Assembly (NCBI GenBank): GCA_047605605.1
Contig: JASGFG010000027.1
Coordinates: 1-41,930, forward strand
DNA from: JAATGA01 sp047605605
Lineage (GTDB): Bacteria > Pseudomonadota > Alphaproteobacteria > Rhodobacterales > Rhodobacteraceae
DNA: 41,930 nucleotides
Direction of reading: 5' to 3'
The notes under the pieces: generated by a model
What the model saw: the letters and a program-made list of their open reading frames with translations, nothing else
Told to the model about the DNA's origin: nothing
Databases searched by the model: none
Shown here: piece after piece, positions 15,062-22,081 of the stretch
How positions within the stretch are numbered: position 1 is the first letter of the stretch
Layout: every line of letters starts with the position of its first letter
Made by a program: the position numbers and the translations under genes

Positions 15062-15335
15062 GCGGCGATCCCCTCCTCCTCCCTGGGATCGCCGCACCAA
15101 GTTTCGGGCCGCAAGGCCCAAAAGGTTCGGACCGCCCCTCCTCCTCCCTGGGCGGACGATACCGCGGCGACCCCCTCCTCCTCCCTGGGGTCGCCGCACC
15201 AAGTTTCGGGTCGAAGGGCCCAAAAGGTTCGGACCGCCCCTCCTCCTCCCTGGGCGGACGATACCGCGGCGGCCCCCTCCTCCTCCCTGGGGCCGCCGCA
15301 CCAAGTTTCGGGCCGCAAGGCCCAAAAGGTTCGGA
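15062..15335 (+). repeat. 102-bp tandem repeat, about 2.7 copies, within the array
   Basis: Units start at 15062, 15164 and 15266. Each unit holds a long hairpin (11-bp stem GCGGCGNNCCC), a linker with a small GNRA-like tetraloop hairpin, and a shorter hairpin with stem CCGCCC/GGGCGG. The third unit diverges after 15335. The period is exact, which points to recent duplication. Confidence 0.9.
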
Positions 15336-15467
15336 TCTGCCGCTCCTCCCTCTGGCAGAACGAATGGCGCGAAGGTCCACCTCCTCCCGGACCGACGCAG
15401 CTCCTTTCCGGTCGGGCAGGCCGGGTTGACGCCACAGGCCACCTCCTCCCGGCCGGGGCGTCCATCA

Positions 15468-15519
15468 AAAAGCGGCGGTGCCCGTCCTCCTCCCTGGGCA
15501 CCGCCGCTTTTCCATTTTC
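15468..15519 (+). terminator. Terminator whose loop carries the CCTCCTCCC motif
   Basis: A 16-bp perfect stem (15468-15483 with 15496-15511) closes the loop GTCCTCCTCCCT. The stem ends in TTTT and is followed by CCATTTTCC. It is the strongest intrinsic terminator on the plus strand here, and closes the DUF1127-array transcript 56 bases before the next gene. Confidence 0.9.
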
Positions 15520-15574
15520 CGGGCTTGCACAAGGGGATGCGCGGCGGCATCGTCGCCGGAAAACGGGGGCACAG

Positions 15575-16729
15575 ATGCGGATTTCCTTGGTTTCGGCGGC
15601 GCTGGTCGCGGCGCTCGTCGGATATGGCAGCACGGTGGCGCTGGTGCTGGCAGCGGCCGCGGCCGTAGGGGCGACGCCGGGGCAGACGGCAAGCTGGCTG
15701 CTGGCCATCGCCATCGCCAAGGCCGCGGGGACCGCGATCCTGTCGACATGGCACCGGGTTCCGGTGGTTCTGGCGTGGAGCACACCGGGCGCGGCCCTGA
15801 TCGCCGCGACCCACGGGATTTCGATGCCGCAGGCGGTGGCGGCCTTTGTCGCGGCAGGTCTGCTGATCGCGCTGACCGGGGCGGTCAGGCCGCTGGGGCG
15901 GCTAGTGGCGATGATTCCCGACGGGGTGGCGGCGGGGATGCTGGCAGGGGTTCTGCTGCCCTTCTGCCTGAAGGCCGCGACGGCGGCGCAGGGCCTGCCG
16001 GGGCTGGTATTGCCGATGGTGGCGGTCTTTGCGCTGGTGCGGCTGTGGAACCCGGCCATTGCCGTGCTGGCGGCGCTGGCCGCAGGTGTGGCGCTGGCCT
16101 TCGGGCTGGGTCAGGCCGCATTGCCAGAGCTGACGCTGCCCCTGCCCCGCCCCGTGTTCATCGCACCCGCCTTTGACATGGGGGTGCTGATCGGACTTGG
16201 CCTGCCGCTCTATCTGGTGACGATGGCCAGCCAGAACCTGCCCGGTTTCGCCACGATGCGCGCCGCCGGGTTCGAGCCGCCGGTGCGATCCGCCCTGGGC
16301 CTGACCGGGATGCTGTCGGCGGGGACGGCGCTGTTCGGGGCGCATACGGTCAACATGGCGGCGATCACGGCGGCGATCTGCATGGGCGACGACGTGCATC
16401 CCGACCGCAGCCAGCGGTGGAAGGTGGGTCTGGCCTATGCCGGATTCTGGATCTGCCTTGGCCTGTTCTCGCCCGCGATCATCGCCCTGCTCGGGGCGCT
16501 GCCGCCTGCGCTGATGACGGCGCTGGTGGCGCTGGCCCTGCTTGCGCCGCTGACCGGGGCGCTGAGCCACGCCTTCGCCACGCCGGAACAGCGGTTTCCG
16601 GCGGCGGTGACGCTGACGGTGACGGCCTCGGGCGTGGCGGCCCTGGGGATCGGGGCGGCCTTCTGGGGGCTGGTGGCGGGACTGGTGGTCCTGACGCTGG
16701 ATCGCGCCGGGAAACGGCTGCGGGGTTAG
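15575..16729 (+). CDS. BenE-type benzoate/proton symporter family protein
   Basis: This inner-membrane protein has 384 residues and about eleven or twelve hydrophobic segments, with almost no soluble domains. It resembles the BenE family (xanthine/uracil permease-like fold): STWHRVPVVLAWSTPGAAL near residues 52-70, LPLYLVTMASQNLPGFATMRAAGFEPP near residues 210-236, and FGAHTVNMAAITAAICMGDDVHPD near residues 250-273. These match family positions well. No aromatic-degradation genes lie nearby, so benzoate as substrate is only the family default. The ATG at 15575 follows a GGGGG run. It lies 63 bases after the terminator of the stem-loop array and so probably has its own promoter or relies on readthrough. 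Confidence 0.88.
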   Translation: MRISLVSAALVAALVGYGSTVALVLAAAAAVGATPGQTASWLLAIAIAKAAGTAILSTWHRVPVVLAWSTPGAALIAATHGISMPQAVAAFVAAGLLIALTGAVRPLGRLVAMIPDGVAAGMLAGVLLPFCLKAATAAQGLPGLVLPMVAVFALVRLWNPAIAVLAALAAGVALAFGLGQAALPELTLPLPRPVFIAPAFDMGVLIGLGLPLYLVTMASQNLPGFATMRAAGFEPPVRSALGLTGMLSAGTALFGAHTVNMAAITAAICMGDDVHPDRSQRWKVGLAYAGFWICLGLFSPAIIALLGALPPALMTALVALALLAPLTGALSHAFATPEQRFPAAVTLTVTASGVAALGIGAAFWGLVAGLVVLTLDRAGKRLRG

Positions 16730-16822
16730 GCGGGCAGGCCAGTTGGACCGCGGACCTGCCCGCGGGAGCCGGCAGGGGGGCCGATGCGCGCGAAGGCGCC
16801 CTCCGATGGCGGACCGGCGCCG

Positions 16823-16843
16823 GCCGGGCCATCATGGCCCGGC
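16823..16843. other. Inverted repeat between convergent genes
   Basis: GCCGGGCCAT and ATGGCCCGGC flank a single C. There is no T run on either strand. It lies in the 211-base gap between the BenE-type gene and the ABC permease gene and may help end both transcripts. Nothing else is recognisable in that gap. Confidence 0.5.
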
Positions 16844-16940
16844 GGTTCAGCCCGACCTGGAAGGCATGGCGAGGGCCTTTGCCAGAGGAGAGCACCGCTG
16901 CCTCGCCGCCCTAGTGACGGGCTGCGCGCGCCTCACCCGG

Positions 16941-17879
16941 TCAATGCGGTGTCACACCTCGCAGCCGCTCGCCGCGGCGGCGCAGCAGTTCCACCGTCGC
17001 CAGAAGTGCGATCGAGATGATGACGAGGATCGTCGCCACCGCCAGAATCGCCGGGCTGATCGCCTCGCGGATGCCGTTCCACATCTGGCGCGGGATGGTC
17101 TGCTGGTCCGGCCCCGCCAGGAAGATCACCGCCACCACCTCGTCGAACGAGGTGACGAAGGCGAACAATCCCCCCGAGATCACCCCCGGCAGGATCAGCG
17201 GCATGATCACCTTGAAGAACGTGGTCCGCGGATTTGCCCCCAGGCTGGCCGAGGCGCGGATCAGCGACTGGTCGAACCCCGACAGCGTGGCCGTCACGGT
17301 GATGATGACAAAGGGAATCCCCAGCATCGAATGCGCAAGGATCACCCCCAGATAGGTCGAGGTCAGCCGCCCGCAGTTCAGCCCGATCAACGCGCAGGGG
17401 CTGGAGTAGAAAAAGAACATCCCCGTCGCGATGATGATGATCGGCACGATCATGGGCGAGATCAGGATCGCCATCACCACCCGGCGATAGGGCATCTCGG
17501 CCCGCGACAGGCCAAGGGCTGCCAGCGTTCCCAGAACCGTCGCCAGGATCGTCGCCCAGAAACCGATGATGATCGAGTTCTTGGCGGCCTTCACCCAGAC
17601 GGCGTTCGACCACATGTCGGCGAACCACGCCCCGTCGCGCACCGCCTGCGGGGCCTGCATCCCCTTGGTCAAAAGCTCGTCATACCACCGCAGCGAATAG
17701 CCCTCGGGGTCGAAGGCCAGCATCTTCTGGCTGAAGGTGAAATAGGGCTCGGCGTTGAAGGACAGCGGGATGACCACAAGGATCGGCGCGATCAGAAAGA
17801 CGAAGATCGCGAAACAGATGACCTTGTAGGTATAGTGCCACAGCTTTTCCAGCGGATCGGCATAGGTCGGAAGGGCCAT
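16941..17879 (-). CDS. ABC transporter permease, PotC-like
   Basis: This 312-residue inner-membrane permease belongs to the spermidine/putrescine-type (MetI-like) family, with six predicted membrane segments. The EAA loop reads SASLGANPRTTFFKVIMPLILPGVISGGLFAF near residues 205-236. A periplasmic stretch between segments 1 and 2 contains the FSQKMLAFDPEGYSLRWYDELL region typical of PotC. It is the last gene of a four-gene minus-strand operon (ATPase, binding protein, permease, permease), starting ten bases after the stop of the other permease. Confidence 0.92.
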   Translation of the reverse strand: MALPTYADPLEKLWHYTYKVICFAIFVFLIAPILVVIPLSFNAEPYFTFSQKMLAFDPEGYSLRWYDELLTKGMQAPQAVRDGAWFADMWSNAVWVKAAKNSIIIGFWATILATVLGTLAALGLSRAEMPYRRVVMAILISPMIVPIIIIATGMFFFYSSPCALIGLNCGRLTSTYLGVILAHSMLGIPFVIITVTATLSGFDQSLIRASASLGANPRTTFFKVIMPLILPGVISGGLFAFVTSFDEVVAVIFLAGPDQQTIPRQMWNGIREAISPAILAVATILVIISIALLATVELLRRRGERLRGVTPH

Positions 17880-17889
17880 GTCTCTCTCC

Positions 17890-19146
17890 TCAGCCGAGCT
17901 TCAGGTTGTCGATGCCGACCAGCCGGTCATACAGCCAGTAAAGGATCAGCACCCCCGCCAGCAGCATTGCGGACAGGGCCGCCGCCATCGACCAGTTCGA
18001 CTGCGCCATGTGGAACTGGATCATGTTCGAGAAAAGCTGCCCGTCGGCGCCGCCGACCAGAGCCGGCGTGATATAGTAGCCGACCGCCAGGATGAAGACC
18101 AGCATCGCCCCCGCCCCGATCCCCGGCAGGGTCTGCGGCAGATAAATGCGGCGGAAGGTGGTCCAGCTGGTCGCGCCAAGGCTGCGCGCCGCGCGGGCAT
18201 AGCTGGGCGGGATGACCCGCATCACCGAATAAAGCGGCAGGATCATGAAGGGCAGCAGGATATGCACCATGACGATGATCGTGCCGGTCATGTTGTAGAT
18301 CAGGTTCAGCCGCCCATCCTCGCCGATCAGGCCAAGCGCAAGCAGGGTTTCGTTGACGACCCCCTTGCCCTGCAACAGAACGATCCAGCTGGTCGTCCTG
18401 ACCAGAAGCGATGTCCAGAACGGCAGCAGCACAAGGATCATCAGCAGGTTCGCCCTGGCCATCGGCAAGGTCGCCAGCAGATGCGCCACCGGAAAGGCCA
18501 GCAGCAGGCAGATGAAGGTGATCAGCGCCGAAAGAACGAATGTCTTTACATACAGATAGATATAGATCCTCTGTTCGGGCGCGACACGGTGGATTGACCC
18601 ATCCGGCGCGCGCTCCATGTCCAGCCCCAGCAGATAGAAGTCGGACGTATAGGCCGAGGACGAGGATCGCATCGCCTCCCACACGGCGGGGTCGGCCCAT
18701 TTGGGGTCAACCGCCAGGAAGGCGTCCTTGAAGGGTGCGGCCAGATTGTCGGCCCCCCGCGCGGTCTTGGTGAACAGCGACCGGGTTTCCGGCAGGGTAT
18801 AGTTCACCCGCGTTCCGGCCTCGCCCGCGGTCTTGGCGGCCTTCATCGCCTTGAAATCGGCGGCAAGGGCGGCATAGGCGGCCTCATCCGGGGCGGTGCC
18901 GTCGGGGTTGGCGTGGAACCAGGCCGAAACCGCCGGGGCATTGGCGGAAAACCCGTCGTGATAGACGGACCGGAACAGCATCTGTCCGATCGGGATGATG
19001 AAGGTGATGATCACAAAGGCCAGAAGCGGCGCCACCAGCAGAAAGGCCCTGCGCTTGGCGCGCGATTGCGCATGGGCCAGCGCCGCCTTCAGGGGCGTGC
19101 CGTCGGTCGTCGTCAACGGCGCGGCGGGCGCGGTCATATCGGCCAT
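17890..19146 (-). CDS. ABC transporter permease, PotB-like, with large periplasmic insert
   Basis: This 418-residue permease has a first membrane segment at about residues 34-60 (AFLLVAPLLAFVIITFIIPIGQMLF). A periplasmic region of roughly 140 residues then precedes the remaining five segments. The EAA loop is ARAARSLGATSWTTFRRIYLPQTLPGI near residues 320-346. PotB proteins are usually nearer 300 residues, so the insert after segment 1 is longer than in E. coli; such long loops are common among related alphaproteobacterial permeases. It pairs with the PotC-like permease downstream. Confidence 0.92.
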   Translation of the reverse strand: MADMTAPAAPLTTTDGTPLKAALAHAQSRAKRRAFLLVAPLLAFVIITFIIPIGQMLFRSVYHDGFSANAPAVSAWFHANPDGTAPDEAAYAALAADFKAMKAAKTAGEAGTRVNYTLPETRSLFTKTARGADNLAAPFKDAFLAVDPKWADPAVWEAMRSSSSAYTSDFYLLGLDMERAPDGSIHRVAPEQRIYIYLYVKTFVLSALITFICLLLAFPVAHLLATLPMARANLLMILVLLPFWTSLLVRTTSWIVLLQGKGVVNETLLALGLIGEDGRLNLIYNMTGTIIVMVHILLPFMILPLYSVMRVIPPSYARAARSLGATSWTTFRRIYLPQTLPGIGAGAMLVFILAVGYYITPALVGGADGQLFSNMIQFHMAQSNWSMAAALSAMLLAGVLILYWLYDRLVGIDNLKLG

Positions 19147-19212
19147 CGGGAAATCTCGGGCATCAGGGGGAAAGGAAGGGGCGCGGGGATCACCCCCGCG
19201 CCCGCCGTCAGA

Positions 19213-20286
19213 TCAGTTCGTCGCCAGCCAGGCGTTGAAACGCTCGTTCAGCTCGGCGTTCTTGTCGACCCAGAAGTCGGCCGAGGTTTCCAGCGCGTTC
19301 TTCATGTTTTCGGGCGCGGTCGGCAGGTTCGGCCCCATGACGGTCTTGCCGTCCTTGAAGATGATCTCCTGCGCGTTCGACGATTTCCGCGCCGGGCCAT
19401 AGCTGATGTGCTGGGCCTGCTGGATCAGACCCTGGGTCGAGGTCGCATAGGCCAGGAACTTCTTGGCGTCTTCCATATGCGGTGCGCCTTTCGGGATCGC
19501 ATACATCTCGTTTTCATAGATCTGGCCGTCCCAGACGATGACGAAGGGTTTGTTCTCGCCGATCGCGGCGTTGAAGATCCGCCCGTTGTAGGCGGTGGTC
19601 ATCACCACCTCGCCATCGGCCAGCAGCTGCGGCGCCTGCGCGCCGGCTTCCCACCAGACGACATCCTTCTTGATGGTGTCCAGCTTCTTGAAGGCGCGGT
19701 CCACGCCTTCGGGGGTCGCCAGCACGGAGTAGACATCGGCAACCGGCACGCCGTCGCCCATCAGCGCCAGTTCCAGCACGGCTTTCGGCGACTTTTTCAG
19801 GCCGCGCTTGCCGGGGAATTTCGTCAGGTCGAAGAAGTCGGCGACGGTCGTGGGCTTGTCGCCCGCGAATTTGGTGCTGTCGTAGGCAAAGATGTTCGAC
19901 CAGATGTCGGTCGACACGCCGCATTCGGTCACGGCGCCGGGCAGGAAGTCGTCCTTGGCGGGCGTGCCATCGGGGGCTGCGGGCAGGGCCGCCACATCGA
20001 CCGGCTCCAGAATGCCTTCGTCGCACAGGCGGATCGCATCGGCATATTCCAGCGAGGCGATATCGATGGTGACGTTGTTCGCCTCGACCATCGCCTTGAT
20101 CGGGGTGGCGGGGTTATCGCTGTCGACCATGGTGGTCTTGATGCCGGTTTCGGCGGTGAAGGGTTTCAGGCCGCCCTCGGTCTGCGCCTCGCCGTAGGAG
20201 CCGCCCCAGGACATCACGACAACCTCCTGGGCATGGGCGCCGTAGGCCACGCAGGTCAGTGCGGTGGAAAGGATCAGTCTTTTCAT
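19213..20286 (-). CDS. Periplasmic substrate-binding protein, polyamine type
   Basis: The 357-residue protein starts with a Sec signal peptide (MKRLILSTALTCVAYGAHAQ) and continues VVVMSWGGSYGEAQ, the usual start of mature PotD/PotF-like binding proteins. Other family-like segments are AYDSTKFAGDKPTTVADFFDLTKFPGKRGL and NGRIFNAAIGENKPFVIVWDGQIYENEMYAIPKGAPH. It would deliver the substrate to the two permeases encoded downstream. Spermidine, putrescine or a related cation is the likely ligand from the family, not from any diagnostic residue. GGGAGA precedes the ATG. Confidence 0.92.
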   Translation of the reverse strand: MKRLILSTALTCVAYGAHAQEVVVMSWGGSYGEAQTEGGLKPFTAETGIKTTMVDSDNPATPIKAMVEANNVTIDIASLEYADAIRLCDEGILEPVDVAALPAAPDGTPAKDDFLPGAVTECGVSTDIWSNIFAYDSTKFAGDKPTTVADFFDLTKFPGKRGLKKSPKAVLELALMGDGVPVADVYSVLATPEGVDRAFKKLDTIKKDVVWWEAGAQAPQLLADGEVVMTTAYNGRIFNAAIGENKPFVIVWDGQIYENEMYAIPKGAPHMEDAKKFLAYATSTQGLIQQAQHISYGPARKSSNAQEIIFKDGKTVMGPNLPTAPENMKNALETSADFWVDKNAELNERFNAWLATN

Positions 20287-20324
20287 TTCGGTTCGGTCTC
20301 CCTGTTGAACCTTGTCGTTATTGT

Positions 20325-21431
20325 TCAGGTGATCGGGTCCAGCGCCCGCGCATCCTGCGCGGCCCAGCCGATGCGGATATGCTCGCCGGGGGAAAGCTGG
20401 CGCTGGCCTTGGGTGTTGCGCGACTTGATGACGAAATCATCATGCCCGGCGACGCGCAGGCGCGTGCGGAACAGGTCGCCCATATAGATAAACTCCAGCA
20501 CCTCGGCGTCGATGGTGGTGGCGCCGGGGGGCAGCATCTCGGGCTTGAACTCCACCCGTTCGGGGCGGATCGAGACCAGCGTGGTCTGCCCCTTGCGGCT
20601 GACGTTGACGGGTGTGGCGTCGATCACCTCGCCCGTGGTCAGGCGCACGCGGGCCTTGTCACCGGCGATTTCCTCAATGGTGCCTTCCAGCTTGTTGTTC
20701 TCGCCGATGAAGCTGGCGACAAAGCTGTTCAGCGGGCGTTCATACAGCTCTGACGGCGGCGCCAGCTGCTGGATGCGGCCATCGTTGAACACGGCCACAC
20801 GGTCCGACATGGTCAGCGCCTCGCCCTGGTCGTGGGTGACATAGACCACGGTGATGCCAAGGCTTTCGTGAAGATGCTTGATCTCGAACTGCATATGCTC
20901 GCGCAGCTGCTTGTCCAGCGCGCCAAGCGGTTCGTCCATCAGAACCAGCGCCGGATCGAAGACCAGCGCGCGCGCCAGGGCGATGCGCTGCTGCTGCCCG
21001 CCGGAAAGCTGGGCGGGGCGGCGGTGGAGGAAGCGGCCCATCTGCACCATGTCCAGCGCACGGACGATCTTGGCCTCACGCTCGTCCTTGCCCAGGCCGC
21101 GGACCTCCAGCGGGAAGGACAGGTTTTCGCCCACGGTCATGTGCGGGAAAAGCGCATAGTTCTGGAACACCATGCCGATGCCGCGCTTGTGCGGGGGGAC
21201 CTGGTTGATCGGGCGGCCGTCCAGCATGATCTCGCCGCTGGTGGCGGTCTCGAACCCCGCCAGCATCATCAGGGTCGTAGTCTTTCCCGAACCCGACGGC
21301 CCCAGCATCGTCAGGAATTCGCCCTTGCCGATGGAAAGGTTCAGATCCTTCACGACCAGCGTTTCGCCGTCATAGCTTTTCTGAACATGATCGAACACGA
21401 CGAAACCGTCGTTCGGGGATGCTGCGACCAC
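20325..21431 (-). CDS. ABC transporter ATP-binding protein, PotA-like
   Basis: The 368-residue ATPase energises the transporter. It has Walker A GPSGSGKTTTLMML near residue 43, the signature LSGGQQQRIALARAL near residue 143, Walker B LVLMDEPLGALD near residue 162, and a C-terminal TOBE domain after about residue 280 (VSIRPERVEFKPE). The start is a GTG at 21431, supported by GGGAG six bases upstream. It is the first gene of the operon; the binding-protein gene follows after 38 bases. Confidence 0.93.
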   Translation of the reverse strand: MVAASPNDGFVVFDHVQKSYDGETLVVKDLNLSIGKGEFLTMLGPSGSGKTTTLMMLAGFETATSGEIMLDGRPINQVPPHKRGIGMVFQNYALFPHMTVGENLSFPLEVRGLGKDEREAKIVRALDMVQMGRFLHRRPAQLSGGQQQRIALARALVFDPALVLMDEPLGALDKQLREHMQFEIKHLHESLGITVVYVTHDQGEALTMSDRVAVFNDGRIQQLAPPSELYERPLNSFVASFIGENNKLEGTIEEIAGDKARVRLTTGEVIDATPVNVSRKGQTTLVSIRPERVEFKPEMLPPGATTIDAEVLEFIYMGDLFRTRLRVAGHDDFVIKSRNTQGQRQLSPGEHIRIGWAAQDARALDPIT

Positions 21432-21875
21432 CCAAGTCTCCCTGTGTATCCGGCGGGTGTTCCCGCGCTTTTGTTGTGACGACTAAAGCGAAGCGGCGAA
21501 GGATTCGCAATTCACTTGTCGCTTTCGCGGGCATCGCACGGCATTTGCCCAACGATTGGTCAAATTGCGGCGCGTTCGGGCAAGGATGCGGCACCGGCCG
21601 TGCATACATGGTGCATTATGCACGCCGGACCACCGCGCCGCGGAACCGCACCGCAGGGGCCGGAAACCGCGCGTCGGAAACCCGCAAATGCGGCGGGGCC
21701 GCCCTCATCTTCCGGCACACCGGCAACGGACCGGAGGCGCGACAGGGCGGGGCAAAGGAATGCGGTGACGCCTTCGGCCTGCGGCCGGTCTTGAGGAGAG
21801 CGCCCTTGCCCCTCCCCTTGGCGCACCATGCGCGCCGCGCCTTTGCAGGCGGCGGGACGGCCCGAACGCAAGCCC
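21432..21875. other. Intergenic region upstream of the polyamine-type ABC operon
   Basis: No credible gene was seen in about 440 bases. The operon promoter is expected here on the minus strand but no clear -35/-10 pair could be fixed. An inverted repeat GTGCAT-T-ATGCAC occurs at 21611-21623, with another GTGCAT half-site 11 bases upstream at 21600-21605, which could be an operator. The terminator of the tRNA gene lies at the far end. Confidence 0.4.
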
Positions 21876-21909
21876 GGAAAAAACCAAAGCCCCGCCGGAA
21901 AGCGGGGCT
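21876..21909 (-). terminator. Terminator of the tRNA-Leu gene
   Basis: AGCCCCGC pairs with GCGGGGCT (21888-21895 with 21902-21909). On the minus strand the stem is followed by TTTGGTTTTTT. It begins 14 bases downstream of the tRNA 3' end. Confidence 0.85.
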
Positions 21910-21922
21910 GGCAGCCGACCTA

Positions 21923-22009
21923 TGGTGCGGATGAAAGGACTCGAACCTTCACGGGAGTTACCCCACAGCGACCTCAACGCTGCGCGTCTACCAATTCCGC
22001 CACATCCGC
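21923..22009 (-). tRNA. tRNA-Leu (anticodon GAG)
   Basis: The 87-base gene folds as a class II tRNA. The acceptor stem GCGGATG pairs with CATCCGC, the discriminator is A and CCA is encoded. The anticodon stem CAGCG/CGCTG encloses TTGAGGT, giving anticodon GAG at 21973-21975. The T arm contains GGTTCGAGTCC, and a long variable arm (GTGGGGTAACTCCC) is present as expected for leucine. Confidence 0.97.
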
Positions 22010-22048
22010 ATGTCTTGGCCGGTGGCGGGTGTTTAGCGAAGCGGCGCA

Positions 22049-22075
22049 GGGAAGGAAAGGGGGTATTTCGCCCCC
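22049..22075 (-). terminator. Possible terminator of the peptidoglycan-binding protein gene
   Basis: GGGGG (22059-22063) pairs with CCCCC (22071-22075). On the minus strand TTTCCTTCCC follows. The stem is short and the T run poor, so this is tentative. Confidence 0.35.
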
Positions 22076-22081
22076 GATCCC

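Larger units (their letters stand above)
14926..15511 (+). ncRNA. Expanded CcsR/cuckoo-type sRNA array of 12 CTCCTCCC stem-loops
   Basis: Twelve hairpins present CTCCTCCC in the loop, nine of them the full CCTCCTCCC. They are 14926-14951, 14962-14988, 15028-15052, 15062-15095, 15132-15155, 15164-15197, 15234-15257, 15266-15299, 15336-15359, 15374-15393, 15428-15462 and 15468-15511. A thirteenth at about 15392-15415 has CTCCTTTCC. Loops are 10-13 bases and nearly constant, while stems differ but stay paired. The motif is complementary to Shine-Dalgarno sequences. In R. sphaeroides four such RNAs (CcsR1-4), cut from the mRNA of a DUF1127 gene, act in oxidative and heat stress; the cuckoo RNA family is defined by the same loop. 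The copy number here is about three times larger. The last hairpin is also the terminator. Confidence 0.92.

Noticed and set aside
14862..15429. Open frames on both strands through the stem-loop array, giving proline/glycine-rich repeat peptides.
   Set aside because: The 102-bp period is a multiple of three, so frames stay open by chance. Paired base changes in the stems and the fixed loop sequence show selection on RNA structure, not on peptide.
14926..15511. CRISPR array, suggested by regularly repeated motifs.
   Set aside because: The repeated part is the loop of hairpins with differing stems, linkers are themselves repeated rather than unique, and no cas genes are nearby.
21923..22009. 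Integration site at the tRNA-Leu gene.
   Set aside because: No integrase, no repeated tRNA 3' end and no island-like genes were seen on either side.
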